Positions 36,271 through 45,689 of a stretch of 64,000 nucleotides of DNA are shown one piece after another (positions within the stretch are counted from its first letter, which is position 1; each line of letters opens with the position of its first letter). This stretch comes from Candidatus Bathyarchaeota archaeon (lineage in GTDB: Archaea; Thermoproteota; Bathyarchaeia; Bathyarchaeales; Bathycorpusculaceae), in NCBI GenBank assembly GCA_022865885.1, contig JALHSQ010000095.1:1-64000 (forward strand), in the 5' to 3' direction. The notes beneath the pieces are model-generated. The model made no database searches, was not told where the DNA came from, and was given only the letters and a program-made list of their open reading frames with translations. A program made the position numbers and the translations under genes.

Positions 36271-37170
36271 CTAAGTCTTCCTACTTTTCTCTAGACAGCA
36301 CAGCATCTCGAAGATGACCTTTGCAGCTTGAATAGCTGAGACGCCATTGTCATAGTTGGGAGCAATTTCGACGACATCAAACCCTATCGTGCGTTTGTCA
36401 ATTATTGAGGCTATGATGTCAAGTAAACAGTGTGGCTCTAAACCTTCAGGCTCTGGGTTCTGGGCAGCCGGTACGTAAGCCGGGTCGAGAACGTCCATGT
36501 CGATTGACAAGTATACATTTTCAGATTCTTCAAGTCTTTTCTTGAGTGTCTCTGTGATTCTTTCAGTTCCTTCATGTCTGATTTGTTGCGTGGAGAAGGA
36601 CTCTATGCCCGCTTTCTTTGCATATGCCAATTCCTCTTTGCAGACTGCCCTAGTGCCAACTTCAATTATCCTCGCTGGTTCTACCTCTTCATTTATCCTT
36701 CTCATGAAAGTCGTATGTGAAAGCTTTAGACCCATAAACTCGTTCCGTAAGTCTAGATGCGCGTCGAAACTAACTATCGCTGTCTTTGCCGCTTTCTTCC
36801 CCAATCCTTTCGTAATTCCTAAAGTTATCGTGTGTTCTCCGCCGATTGTCACAGGTTTTTTTCCTTTTTCTAGGATGGCTTTGGTGACCAGACTTGCTGC
36901 TTCCAACGTCTTCTTTGTATCGGTGGAAACATGCAGATCGCCTAAATCGTGCTGTTGTAGATCTTCAACATCCATGCCTGTGCGGAAACTGTAGGTTTCA
37001 ATGTTGAGCGATGCTTGCCGAATCGCGTTGGGTCCGAATCTTGCGCCAGTTCTATAGGTGCTTGTAACGTCGAAAGGAATGCCCATTATCACATAGTCTG
37101 CTTTTTCGAAGGGTTTTTGGAAGCCGCTGAAGAAGTTTGATTGGGATACAAAGAGTTCGTAATCACTCAT
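36271..37170 (-). CDS. speB: Agmatinase
   Basis: A 299-residue ureohydrolase. The Mn-binding residues are all visible: GGEHTIT, SFDAHLDLR and SIDMDVLDP, with the RTGARFGPNAIRQ substrate loop near residue 40. It splits agmatine into putrescine and urea for polyamine synthesis; in archaea agmatinases of this family can also act on the eIF5A hypusination route. An arginase or formiminoglutamase assignment is less likely, but cannot be excluded by eye, and the hut genes in this window already use the ftcD route. Confidence 0.87.
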   Translation of the reverse strand: MSDYELFVSQSNFFSGFQKPFEKADYVIMGIPFDVTSTYRTGARFGPNAIRQASLNIETYSFRTGMDVEDLQQHDLGDLHVSTDTKKTLEAASLVTKAILEKGKKPVTIGGEHTITLGITKGLGKKAAKTAIVSFDAHLDLRNEFMGLKLSHTTFMRRINEEVEPARIIEVGTRAVCKEELAYAKKAGIESFSTQQIRHEGTERITETLKKRLEESENVYLSIDMDVLDPAYVPAAQNPEPEGLEPHCLLDIIASIIDKRTIGFDVVEIAPNYDNGVSAIQAAKVIFEMLCCLEKSRKT

Positions 37171-37499
37171 TTCAATGCTTCCTAGATGCTAGCCAATCTA
37201 TTTTGTTTGTCTATTCTAAGCTTTTCTATTACCGACCTGCAATTTCTGCTAGTCAAGAATAGGTAACACTCCCAAAATATGTAGAAATGCGGGCTATGCT
37301 TGGATCTAATCAAACCGCGGATCCACACACAAGCCTGTAAAGAATCAATGCGGTGCATCACATCATAAGCAAGAATGAGATAGCGACAGAATTGCATAAG
37401 TTTGGGTTTGAAACCTGTACGTACGGAGTTGGTTAAGAGCCTAAAACATTAAATTTATTAACGTTGGTGTCAATGCAATAACGTCAAAGGTGGCTAGAA
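37171..37499. other. Divergent intergenic region
   Basis: About 330 bp between speB and a small membrane protein gene. An AT-rich acattaaatttattaacg stretch at about 37447-37464 fits a TATA box for the rightward gene. A 71-codon minus frame (37182-37397) has no recognisable features. Confidence 0.5.
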
Positions 37500-37856
37500 A
37501 TGTCATTTGTATCCAAACTCAGAATGGAGAGTGTCGGAATGCTTCTAGCAATCGTTTTCTATGCGCTCGTTGGAGTAGTTTTCCTTGTGTTGTTGCCCTT
37601 CACCAGTTTTCCACCGCACATTGGTATAATCGGCATTTTTAGCTTGATAGCAGCCTATGGGGCGTTCAGGAAGAGAGGGTGGACAATTTGGTTTGCGATG
37701 ATATTGTTCTGTATCGCCACAACGTTTTCAGTATACACACTCTACTATTACCTAATGATAGATTATCTTCTAGGTATAGGCACGTTAGTCTACCTTATTC
37801 TAACGTGGGTTTGCACTGTATACCTAGCAGCTAAGAGAAAATCCTTGGAATCATAG
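37500..37856 (+). CDS. Small four-helix membrane protein of unknown function
   Basis: A 118-residue protein from ATG. Four hydrophobic segments are visible (MLLAIVFYALVGVVFLVLL; IGIIGIFSLIAAYGAF; IWFAMILFCIATTFSVYTLY; LGIGTLVYLILTWVCTVYL) joined by short loops, with a basic tail. No motif identifies a family. It stands alone between divergent and convergent neighbours with its own likely promoter. Confidence 0.7.
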   Translation: MSFVSKLRMESVGMLLAIVFYALVGVVFLVLLPFTSFPPHIGIIGIFSLIAAYGAFRKRGWTIWFAMILFCIATTFSVYTLYYYLMIDYLLGIGTLVYLILTWVCTVYLAAKRKSLES

Positions 37857-37916
37857 ATTTTTCTGCTTAGATCACCAAGGTTCTGGTTGTAAGTCCTTTT
37901 CATAGAGGTATTTCTA

Positions 37917-39212
37917 TTAGGTATTCTTCTCTCTTAAGAAGTGTTGAGGAAACATATTCTCGTGCAATTGCGGCATGTCTTCGTCAAAAAGCTTCACTCT
38001 TACCTTTTCTTTTGCTTCGACAAATTGCTTGTTCTCGCCGATTTCCACAAACCCGTCAGCCTTGGCAAGTGTAGTTATGGCGCCAGAAACCCCCGCAGAA
38101 GCGGGCTCAGCAACTAATCTGCTTGACTTGTCACGTTTCAGTTTGACCATGACAAATGTTCGTCTTCCTTTCGCTGGGAACATTCTCATACCCGCAAGTG
38201 CCTCAACTTCCAAAGGTTCAGTAGGTTTTCTGCCAGACATAGCTTGGATTAGTGGGCGGACGAGCAGATGAAAAACTAATAATGCAGATGCAGGATGGCC
38301 TGGAAGCGAAAAGACGGGTTTCCCAGTCGCAGAAGCGATAGTCACGGGTTTTCCAGGCTTGATAGCGATTCCACATACGATGATACCTGGCTTTCCGAGC
38401 GAGTTTAAGACTCTTGGCATCACATCTTTCGGCCCTACCGAAACTCCACCAGACGTAACAATCACATTTGCTGAAGTTAATGCGTTCTTCAGTGCCTTCT
38501 CCATTTCCGTCAAGCTATCTGGGAAGACGCCAAGATAGATGGGTTTTCCGCCACTTTCGAGCACTGCAGTGCTCAGACTGTACGCGTTTATGTCATAGAT
38601 TTTCCCTGGCTGTAGTTTCCTGCCGGGTTCTGTTATTTCTGCTCCCGAGGAAAGAACTGCGACATGCGGTGTAGCGTAGACTTTGACTTCTGCTAGGCCC
38701 ATTGCTGCAAGAACGCCGATCTCTCTTGGTTTGAGCATCTGTCCTCTTTCAAGGGCAGTCTCGCCTTTTTTTATGTCTGTTCCAGCTTTCATGACGTTTT
38801 CGCTTTTTGTGACCATGGTGAAAACCTCAAGATCCCCATTTTTCCGATCTGCGTGTTCTAACATGACGACGGCGTTTGCACCAATGGGTATGGGTGCTCC
38901 TGTGACGATCTCCGCAGCTTCACTCTGCTTAATCATGGTTTTTGGTTTTTCTCCTGCACTGATTAATCCAACGATCCTTAATCTTGCAGGCTTGTTTTCT
39001 TCTGCTCCAATGGTGTCTTTGGCTCTCACTGCGTATCCATCAACTGTTGAGCGGCTAAAGGGTGGGATATTTTGCTTTGAGACAATGTCTTGTGCAAGGA
39101 TACGTTCAAAGGCATCTAGAAGCTTGATTTTCTCGATTTCTAAAGGCTTGGGTGGAAAATGTTGCTGGATAATTCGCTTCGCCTCGCTGAGAGTTACCAG
39201 TTTTCTGAACAT
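37917..39212 (-). CDS. moeA: Molybdopterin molybdotransferase MoeA, copy 2
   Basis: A 431-residue MoeA-family protein that inserts molybdate or tungstate into adenylylated molybdopterin. Hallmarks: PPFSRSTVDGYAVRAKDT, TGAPIPIGANAVVMLE, VTSGGVSVGPKD and SLPGHPASAL, with a C-terminal beta domain. It is the second of two tandem paralogues, overlapping the end of the first by 19 bp. Tandem MoeA proteins in archaea are often thought to separate molybdenum and tungsten insertion; which is which cannot be told here. Confidence 0.9.
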   Translation of the reverse strand: MFRKLVTLSEAKRIIQQHFPPKPLEIEKIKLLDAFERILAQDIVSKQNIPPFSRSTVDGYAVRAKDTIGAEENKPARLRIVGLISAGEKPKTMIKQSEAAEIVTGAPIPIGANAVVMLEHADRKNGDLEVFTMVTKSENVMKAGTDIKKGETALERGQMLKPREIGVLAAMGLAEVKVYATPHVAVLSSGAEITEPGRKLQPGKIYDINAYSLSTAVLESGGKPIYLGVFPDSLTEMEKALKNALTSANVIVTSGGVSVGPKDVMPRVLNSLGKPGIIVCGIAIKPGKPVTIASATGKPVFSLPGHPASALLVFHLLVRPLIQAMSGRKPTEPLEVEALAGMRMFPAKGRRTFVMVKLKRDKSSRLVAEPASAGVSGAITTLAKADGFVEIGENKQFVEAKEKVRVKLFDEDMPQLHENMFPQHFLREKNT

Positions 39213-40453
39213 TCTTTACCAACCATTTTAACATCATCAAATAGGTGCACTAACACTTTTTCTCCGTTTTCAACGCCTTCCCGGTTTTCTGGGATAATAG
39301 TGTAACCATTAGACATCGTCATTGTTGATATTGCTCCAGAGCCTTTAGTGCTTATCGGTTTAGCGAAGAACTCACCATCTTGTTGGAATACGAAGACCCG
39401 CGCAAAGGTTCTTCTCCCGAGGGTCGACGTGATTTTCTTCGTAACTTTTGCATTCAGAGAAGGGCGTGACTCTTCTTGTTTCAGACCGAGAAGCATGCAG
39501 ATTACTGGTCTGGCAAAAGTTTCAAAGCCGATCATTGATGCGACGGGATTTCCTGAGAGAATCACAATTGGTTTGCCGTTTGCCACTGCTAAGGCCGTTG
39601 GCATGCCTGGCCGCATCGCTATTCCATGGACGATGATGCCGGGTTTTCCAATTTTACTAACGGTTTCTGGGACCAAATCAGGGGCGCCGACGCTGGTTCC
39701 ACCAGTAGTTATTATCATGTCAGCTGTGAATCCGCTTGTCAACTTCTGTAAAATGTCTTTGGAGTTGTCTCTTGCGATGCCCAAATCTAAAGGCTCAGCC
39801 CTCAACTCTTCGCAAAGAGCTGAGATGATATGCTTGTTTGCGTCAAACACCTGGTTTTCTCTAGATCTGTTTCCTGCTTCTACTAATTCGTTGCCTGTTG
39901 TCAGGATCGCCACCTTGGGTTTTTCATAGACTCTGATTTCGGTTATGCCTAGTGCGGCTATCAATCCCAAATGTTGAGGCCTTAGGCGTGTTCCCGTTCT
40001 CACTGCTGTTTCTCGCTTTTTGATGTCTTCTCCTTTCTTCGAAACATTTTCGCCTGGTGCCAGTGGTATCCATATTTCGACTTTGTCCTTGATTTGCCTA
40101 GTGTTTTCCAACATTACGGCTGTGTTTGCGCCTTGCGGAGTTGGGTTTCCGGTCCAAATTCTCTTTGTTTCTTTGGAGCCTATTTTGTTCTTAGTAGTTA
40201 TGGTCATTGTTATCGGATTAAATTGTGAGGCATCTATGGTGTCATTGGCCCTGACTGCGTATCCGTCTACAGCGGATCTGTCAACTCTTGGCAGATCGTT
40301 TTGAGCAACGATTTCTTCAGCTATTACTCGACCTAAAGCCGAGTCTAAAGGTATGGAAACAGTTTTCAATCTCTTCGTTTGGATTGCCCCTAAGAATACT
40401 CTTAACGCTTCGTTGACGGGCTTTAATTCTTGGAATCCTTTAAGTCGCGTCAA
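39194..40453 (-). CDS. moeA: Molybdopterin molybdotransferase MoeA, copy 1
   Basis: A 419-residue MoeA paralogue with LPRVDRSAVDGYAVRANDT, TGNPTPQGANTAVMLEN, TTGGTSVGAPDL and LSGNPVASMIG. It differs clearly from the downstream copy, so the duplication is old. It starts 49 bp from the end of the endonuclease IV-like gene; all leftward genes from 42155 to 37917 may be one unit, but the two functions are not obviously linked. Confidence 0.9.
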   Translation of the reverse strand: MTRLKGFQELKPVNEALRVFLGAIQTKRLKTVSIPLDSALGRVIAEEIVAQNDLPRVDRSAVDGYAVRANDTIDASQFNPITMTITTKNKIGSKETKRIWTGNPTPQGANTAVMLENTRQIKDKVEIWIPLAPGENVSKKGEDIKKRETAVRTGTRLRPQHLGLIAALGITEIRVYEKPKVAILTTGNELVEAGNRSRENQVFDANKHIISALCEELRAEPLDLGIARDNSKDILQKLTSGFTADMIITTGGTSVGAPDLVPETVSKIGKPGIIVHGIAMRPGMPTALAVANGKPIVILSGNPVASMIGFETFARPVICMLLGLKQEESRPSLNAKVTKKITSTLGRRTFARVFVFQQDGEFFAKPISTKGSGAISTMTMSNGYTIIPENREGVENGEKVLVHLFDDVKMVGKECSENW

Positions 40454-40501
40454 AATACGTACCCGAAAACAGCACTGCGAGACTCGATAAAAACGTATCC
40501 A

Positions 40502-41359
40502 TCAAAGTAAATCTAGGAGGGTATCACGCATTCTTATCGCATCCAAATCTAGCATTGGACTTTCGCTTATTATGACGGGTCTTAACTTGAATTCGGTTAT
40601 GATTCTTGCGAGCATTGTGAAATCCGGTCCATACTTCTCTTCTTCTAAAGTATGATGTCGTCGTTCTCCTTTATCTGTGAACTCGATTTTCGTGAAATGG
40701 CAATGCATGTCTCTAGTGGCTTCTGTTCCCAGCTGTCTCTCGATTTCTTCTACAGTCTCGCGGAAATCCTCAAGTGTTCTTAGTCGACCTCCGTCTCTTG
40801 CATGCAGATGCGACCAGTCGACTACTAGCTGAGTCTGCTCCACTTCTCTGCACAAATCCAAAACCTCCTTCAGGCTTCCGAACTGAGAGCGTTTGCCCAT
40901 CGTCTCAGGGCCAATCTTAACATTCCTGATTCCCATGTTTCTCATGGTTTCAACGATCTCTTTCAAGACTTTCAGGCAATTTCTGAAAGCCTCTCTTTGC
41001 GGTTTCTTACCGTAGAAACCAGGATGGAAGACTACTACGTAGGCGTTCATCCATTCTGCTGCCGTAGCACATGCAAGCAGGCGTTTCTTGCTTGCTTCAA
41101 CAATCCTCTCTTCACCACAGAAGTTTATGAAGTATGAACCATGAAGGCTCAACAAGATATCGTTCTTCTTGGCTTGGGCACCGAACTTCTCTGCATCTTC
41201 TTTCTTTATCTGCGGTTTTCCACCCCAAAAGATAGCTTCATACTCAAAAGCGTCTAGTCTTTCTTCTCGCAAGAGTGTCAGAACGTCTTCTAGAGTCGCA
41301 TTTATGTATCTGAACTTCGGAGGAACGCCGGCCGGACCAAATCTAGGATGGTCGGCCAC
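40502..41359 (-). CDS. Endonuclease IV-like TIM-barrel protein
   Basis: A 285-residue protein from GTG at 41359, chosen because aaggaggt lies seven bases upstream and because this start avoids overlap with the preceding gene; the frame is open to 41419. Metal-binding segments match the AP endonuclease family 2 barrel: LSLHGSYFINF, VVFHPGFYG, IGPETMGK, VVDWSHLHARDGG and DMHCHFTKIEF. Archaeal members cleave abasic DNA, although some homologues are sugar isomerases. The retained HPG, GPE and DxxH positions favour the nuclease. Confidence 0.78.
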   Translation of the reverse strand: MADHPRFGPAGVPPKFRYINATLEDVLTLLREERLDAFEYEAIFWGGKPQIKKEDAEKFGAQAKKNDILLSLHGSYFINFCGEERIVEASKKRLLACATAAEWMNAYVVVFHPGFYGKKPQREAFRNCLKVLKEIVETMRNMGIRNVKIGPETMGKRSQFGSLKEVLDLCREVEQTQLVVDWSHLHARDGGRLRTLEDFRETVEEIERQLGTEATRDMHCHFTKIEFTDKGERRHHTLEEEKYGPDFTMLARIITEFKLRPVIISESPMLDLDAIRMRDTLLDLL

Positions 41360-41375
41360 ATACAAACCTCCTTCT

Positions 41376-42155
41376 CTATCTTCTCTTGTATCGATAGTGT
41401 TTTTGTCCATATTCCCCATAGAGCAGGGCTATGAAAGCGGTTATCCATGCAGCTATGTTCTGAAAGACAAGGTATTTTCCAGGATCATCCAGACCGGCTA
41501 ATGGCTGGATTAGATTGCCAAGGCTGGATCCAAAATCTCTGAGTCCTGGGGCAGCCGCCAACAAAGCGTTGTTTATGGCTGAGAAAGTCGAGCCTACGGA
41601 TGCCACTGCCTCTCCTGTTCCCCTTACGAAGTCGAGAAACGAGGGATTGTTCTGGTACAGGTTGCTGATGCTTTGATAGATCAATCGTGGATAAGCGAGA
41701 AGCGAGATGACTAGAATGAGCACTACAAAAACCGCAAGAACAACCGACGCACTTCTTACGATCGCTTTGGTCGACCTTGCTTTAAAGAGATTTATTTTGT
41801 GCTCTCTTTCTTTGTTCCTAGGTTGTCCGGGTTTTACCTTCGTTGCTTCAACAGGTTTAATGAGGATTCTTCGAGATAAATAACTCCATGTGGCAACAAG
41901 TGTGATAACGACTGCGGCTGGAACCAAGTGGAAAAGTGGGCTAACTGCAAACGGCAAGTTCCAATCGGTTCCTGGGAGCTTTTGTAGTTGCAGCAGTGTT
42001 TCATCTTTGACACCTATACTTATTGCGTAAACGACAATCAAATACTCGACAAATGCTCCTGCTATGAGAAGCAAGAGTAGGCCTGATATGCCTTTTATTC
42101 TGGTCCAAATTCTCATGGTGCGGCTTAAAAAATTTTGAGTTGACATCTTCTTCAC
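41376..42155 (-). CDS. Membrane protein of unknown function
   Basis: A 259-residue protein with hydrophobic segments at ISGLLLLLIAGAFVEYLIVV, LFHLVPAAVVITLVATWSYL, SASVVLAVFVVLILVISLLA and FQNIAAWITAFIALLYGEYG, and a basic cytoplasmic loop (about 100-128). The external loop after the third helix is rich in Ser, Gly and Ala. No family was recognised. It ends 16 bp before the endonuclease IV-like gene and is probably co-transcribed with it. Confidence 0.65.
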   Translation of the reverse strand: MKKMSTQNFLSRTMRIWTRIKGISGLLLLLIAGAFVEYLIVVYAISIGVKDETLLQLQKLPGTDWNLPFAVSPLFHLVPAAVVITLVATWSYLSRRILIKPVEATKVKPGQPRNKEREHKINLFKARSTKAIVRSASVVLAVFVVLILVISLLAYPRLIYQSISNLYQNNPSFLDFVRGTGEAVASVGSTFSAINNALLAAAPGLRDFGSSLGNLIQPLAGLDDPGKYLVFQNIAAWITAFIALLYGEYGQKHYRYKRR

Positions 42156-42473
42156 CGATCCAATTTTCTGTTCATTATCAGATTTGGTTTATGGGTGTTC
42201 TAACTAAAAAACGCGACGGTGGAAGCTCCCTGAGCAGTTACCTTTTTTTCCGTGAAGAAAGAACTTCTATAAACCAGTTTGGCAAACGTTTGATTTAATT
42301 CTCTGAGATGCCGTTGCAGGAAAAAGAAGCGTAACTCGCTTTGTTGACTAAGACAATTATGGAAACATTCTTGACACATTAGAGCGTATCGCCACTATTC
42401 CAATAGGAATCCATGGGCTATGATGGTGGAAAGTTTTTGTCGCCTTGTCTAGGTCGCCCGTAGCACATGTCTC
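42156..42473. other. Intergenic region
   Basis: About 320 bp upstream of the membrane protein and downstream of the small zinc-ribbon gene (both leftward). I see no gene. The run of T at about 42243-42249 lies antisense to both genes. Confidence 0.45.
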
Positions 42474-42638
42474 TCATCCTTTCGTCAATGGAAATTCGTG
42501 GCCACACTTTGGGCATTTTGCCATTTCGCAATGCACAGACGATTGGCATCCGGCGCAAGCGAAGGCTCTGCCATACGTTATATCAAAGGAAAAACCGCAT
42601 TTGGGACACTTTGTTAGGTTCTTTGTGCGCGAATTCAA
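42474..42638 (-). CDS. 54-residue zinc-ribbon protein
   Basis: A short leftward gene from TTG 42638 to TGA 42474-42476. It encodes three cysteine clusters: CPKCGFSFDITYGRAF, then CAGC, then HCEMAKCPKCGHEF, giving enough ligands for two zinc ions. The dense, well-spaced CxxC/CPKCG motifs make chance very unlikely. Similar small double-ribbon proteins are found near metal-transport genes in archaea (recollection, not checked). No feo gene is adjacent here. Confidence 0.75.
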   Translation of the reverse strand: MNSRTKNLTKCPKCGFSFDITYGRAFACAGCQSSVHCEMAKCPKCGHEFPLTKG

Positions 42639-42959
42639 TCGCACTCACTTTCTTTAGAGGAACCATTTGCTAGGTGTCAGAAAAACCTTCTGTGAAGCGA
42701 AACTGGGGCGCATGTCTAGAACGATTCTTACATTCCATGAGGAGTCCAAATTGGGACAAAGGCTCGTGACTACCATTAGATAACTGAACCGAGAAATGTC
42801 CTTCGCAGAAAACACCAGTATAAGCATACTGAAGGAGCAGAATATGCGATAATCGTTAAGTAAACAGATAATTCCCAGCATCGGTTTCTGCTAGTAAGGT
42901 TTAAATAAAGTCCGGGTTATTTCCGTAGTTAGCTTCAAACGATATTTGGATGTTAACAA
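42639..42959. other. Divergent promoter region before the ribosomal operon
   Basis: A 75-codon minus frame (42654-42881) is open but shows no family features. The last 70 bp hold the promoter of the ribosomal protein operon. Confidence 0.5.
42900..42910 (+). promoter_or_regulatory. TATA box of the ribosomal protein operon
   Basis: The sequence tttaaataaag lies 50 bp before the ATG of uS13, a fitting position for an archaeal TATA element with a transcript start near 42935 and a short leader. It is the only strong promoter-like element ahead of the long rightward gene run. Confidence 0.55.
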
Positions 42960-43436
42960 ATGTCAGAAGAATTTCGACATATACTTCGAATAATAGACGC
43001 AGACGTAGATGGCACGTTGAAGGCGTCTTACGCATTATCAAAAGTCAAAGGAGTAGGCTCAATCCTTGCAAATGCGATCCTAAGGAAAGCTGGAGTAGAC
43101 CCAGATAAGAGAGCAGGTTTTCTCACAGAAGCAGAAATCGAAAAAGTAGAGGAAATGGTCAAGGATCCAACAAAGCAAGGATTACCGTCTTGGCTTTTCA
43201 ATAGACGAAAAGATACTGAAACGGGAAAAGATGCACATCTGATCAGCGCAGACCTTGTTTTGAGGACGAAAATGGATATAGACCAGATGAAGAACATAAA
43301 ATCATGGCGTGGGTATCGCCATGCTTATGGGCTGAAGGTGCGTGGTCAGAGAACCAAGACAACCGGAAGGGCAGGAAAAGCTCTAGGAGTTAAGAAGAAA
43401 GATCTTGTGCGACGAGCTCCTGCGGAGAGTAAGTAG
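42960..43436 (+). CDS. rps13: Ribosomal protein uS13
   Basis: A 158-residue small-subunit protein, with [18 protein letters not shown] near the start, the H2TH region [13 protein letters not shown], and the C-terminal [18 protein letters not shown] tail that reaches the decoding region and tRNA. Length is normal for archaea. First gene of the operon, followed after two bases by uS4, the usual archaeal order. Confidence 0.97.
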   Translation: MSEEFRHILRIIDADVDGTLKASYALSKVKGVGSILANAILRKAGVDPDKRAGFLTEAEIEKVEEMVKDPTKQGLPSWLFNRRKDTETGKDAHLISADLVLRTKMDIDQMKNIKSWRGYRHAYGLKVRGQRTKTTGRAGKALGVKKKDLVRRAPAESK

Positions 43437-43438
43437 TT

Positions 43439-44005
43439 ATGGGCGATCCAAAGAAACAAAGAAGAAAATACGACACTCCGCGTTTCCCTTGGCGAACCGA
43501 CACATTACAGGAAGAACTCAAGCTCCTAGGGCAATATGGACTGAGAAACAAACATGAATTATGGTTACATGAAACGACGCTATCCAACTTCAGAGGAAAT
43601 GCACGCTCGCTAATCGGCAGACCGGCTGAAGAACGCAAGAAAATGGAAAACGAGCTTGTTCTTCGCTTGAAGAAAATTGGCATCCTCAGCGGAACAGCAG
43701 TCCTAGACGACGTTCTTGACTTGACGATAGAGGATCTACTTGAACGCAGACTCCAAACGATCGTGTTCCGAAAAGGCCTAGCAAAGACGATTCACCAATG
43801 TCGCCAGCTCATAACGCACGGACATGTAACAATCGGAGATCGACGAGTCACAATACCAAGCTATATTGTTGCGAAAAGCGAAGAACCACAGATAGTTTAC
43901 ACGCCGAAGAGTCCGCTTGCGAATCCAAGTCACCCTCTGCGGCAAACCATATCCATTGTAGCCACGTCGGAAACGAAAACAGGAGAGGTACAACCTGAGG
44001 AATAG
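43439..44005 (+). CDS. rps4: Ribosomal protein uS4
   Basis: A 188-residue protein. The archaeal N-terminus [17 protein letters not shown] and the S4 RNA-binding domain ([20 protein letters not shown] followed by the [18 protein letters not shown] turn) are clear. It binds 16S rRNA early in assembly. Starts two bases after the uS13 stop and ends two bases before the uS11 start. Confidence 0.97.
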   Translation: MGDPKKQRRKYDTPRFPWRTDTLQEELKLLGQYGLRNKHELWLHETTLSNFRGNARSLIGRPAEERKKMENELVLRLKKIGILSGTAVLDDVLDLTIEDLLERRLQTIVFRKGLAKTIHQCRQLITHGHVTIGDRRVTIPSYIVAKSEEPQIVYTPKSPLANPSHPLRQTISIVATSETKTGEVQPEE

Positions 44006-44007
44006 AA

Positions 44008-44406
44008 ATGAGTAGCAAGAAAAACGAGAAATGGGCTGTAGTCCACATTTTCAGTTCCTACAATAACACATTGATCCATATAACAGACATTTCAGGTGCA
44101 GAAACAATAGCAAGAACGTCTGGTGGAATGTTCGTGAAGGCAGATAGACTGGAGTCTTCTCCATACGCAGCAATGCGAGCAGCAACAGCAGCAGCGGACG
44201 TAGCCAAAGACAAAGGAATAACAGCAATACACATCAAGGTGAGAGCACCTGGAGGATCAGGACCAAGAACTCCCGGTCCAGGTGCACAGGCAGCCATAAG
44301 GGCTTTGGCAAGGTCAGGCTTCCGTATAGAACGTATAGAAGAGATTACGCCAATACCACATGATGGAACACGGAGACCGGGTGGCAGAAGAGGAAGAAGA
44401 GTCTAG
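44008..44406 (+). CDS. rps11: Ribosomal protein uS11
   Basis: A 132-residue protein with [37 protein letters not shown] and the glycine-rich [19 protein letters not shown] segment, ending in a basic [11 protein letters not shown] tail. It sits on the platform near the mRNA exit. Third gene of the operon; a gap of 105 bp follows before rpo3, which could contain an internal promoter. Confidence 0.97.
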   Translation: MSSKKNEKWAVVHIFSSYNNTLIHITDISGAETIARTSGGMFVKADRLESSPYAAMRAATAAADVAKDKGITAIHIKVRAPGGSGPRTPGPGAQAAIRALARSGFRIERIEEITPIPHDGTRRPGGRRGRRV

Positions 44407-44511
44407 TCCCGCCAACGATATTCTCCCACAACAGAAAAATTGAAATAAAGCACCAATATTCTATTGAAGGGCATCGTAATTACCATAGGGTGTCACGGAG
44501 TGTCCAAATAA

Positions 44512-45336
44512 GTGGAAATAAGAGTGCTTGAAAAAAACGACAGGAACATGCGTTTACTTATTCGAGACGTTGACGTCCCCTATATGAACGCCCTGAGGAG
44601 AACTATAACTTCTGCAGTTCCATGTATGGCAGTTGATGAGGCAGTAATTCTTGAGAATTCCTCTGTGATGCCGGATGAAACAATAGCTCATAGGCTTGGA
44701 CTCATTCCGCTTAAAACTGATCTCGAAAGCTACACTCTGCCAGAAGAGTGTGAATGCAAAAGTGAATTTGGATGCAATCTCTGCAGGGTAACTCTCACAT
44801 TGGACGTAGAAGCTAAGGAAGGGACAAGACCCGTTTACTCAGGCGAACTAGTCTCGGAAAACAAAGATGTATCGCCTGTAAGCGACAAAATCCCAATAGT
44901 GAAACTAGCCAAAGAACAGAGGCTCAGACTAGAAGCTTATGCAAGACTTGGCAGAGGGAAAAACCACGCAAAATGGCAACCTGTTTCCATGTGCGCATAC
45001 AAATACTACCCGAAAATAGAAATCTCAAGCAAGAACTGTGATGCTTGTGGAAAATGCGTGGAGATATGCCCGAAAAAAGTGCTGGCAACCAAGGACAAGA
45101 AAATAGAAATCGTCAACCTAATGTCCTGCACACTATGCCAAGACTGCGTTAAAACTTGTCCAAAAGAGAAGTCAGCAATAAAGGTCGGTTGGGAAGAAAA
45201 CACATTTATATTTAGTTTGGAATCTACGGGTGCGCTTCCTCCTGAGAGGATAATGGCAGAAGCCGTCAGAATCTTGGAAAAAGATCTAAAGGAATTCGAG
45301 AGTCAAATCAAGGTGAGAAAGAGTGAAGAAAGTTAA
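44512..45336 (+). CDS. rpoD: RNA polymerase subunit Rpo3 (RpoD) with a two-cluster ferredoxin domain
   Basis: A 274-residue Rpb3/alpha-like assembly subunit starting at GTG. The core begins VLEKNDRNMRLLIRDVDVPY and YMNALRRTITSAVPCMAV. An inserted ferredoxin domain (about 170-225) carries two full cysteine sets, CDACGKCVEICP and CTLCQDCVKTCP, so two [4Fe-4S] clusters should form. The eL18 gene overlaps its end by 14 bp. Confidence 0.96.
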   Translation: MEIRVLEKNDRNMRLLIRDVDVPYMNALRRTITSAVPCMAVDEAVILENSSVMPDETIAHRLGLIPLKTDLESYTLPEECECKSEFGCNLCRVTLTLDVEAKEGTRPVYSGELVSENKDVSPVSDKIPIVKLAKEQRLRLEAYARLGRGKNHAKWQPVSMCAYKYYPKIEISSKNCDACGKCVEICPKKVLATKDKKIEIVNLMSCTLCQDCVKTCPKEKSAIKVGWEENTFIFSLESTGALPPERIMAEAVRILEKDLKEFESQIKVRKSEES

Positions 45337-45685
45337 GACCACAAATCCAGAACTCATAGAACTCATTCGCTTTCTAAGAAAACAAGGCAGAGAGAACAAG
45401 GCAGACATATGGCGAGATGTTGCAGAACGCTTGGCCAAACCAAGAAGAATACGTGCAGCTGTAAACTTGAGCCGCATTAACAGATACACGGAAGAAAACG
45501 AAACAGTAGTCGTCCCCGGAAAAGTGCTGAGCACAGGCGAAATAACCCATCCGATAACAGTGGCAGCAGTCGCTTTCTCCGAAAAAGCCAAGGCGAAAAT
45601 AGACGCCGCACGTGGAAAATGCGTGCCCTTCTCTGATCTAGTCAAAAGGAATCCAAAAGGGTCAAACATCAAGATAATCGGGTGA
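45323..45685 (+). CDS. rpl18e: Ribosomal protein eL18 (L18e)
   Basis: A 120-residue large-subunit protein from GTG, recognised by KTTNPELIELIRFLRKQ, VNLSRINRYTEE, VVVPGKVLSTGEIT and the SDLVKRNPKGSNIKI tail. Translationally coupled to rpo3 by overlap and followed by uL13 after four bases. Order rpo3-eL18-uL13-uS9-rpo10 is standard in archaea. Confidence 0.96.
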   Translation: MKKVKTTNPELIELIRFLRKQGRENKADIWRDVAERLAKPRRIRAAVNLSRINRYTEENETVVVPGKVLSTGEITHPITVAAVAFSEKAKAKIDAARGKCVPFSDLVKRNPKGSNIKIIG

Positions 45686-45689
45686 GAAA

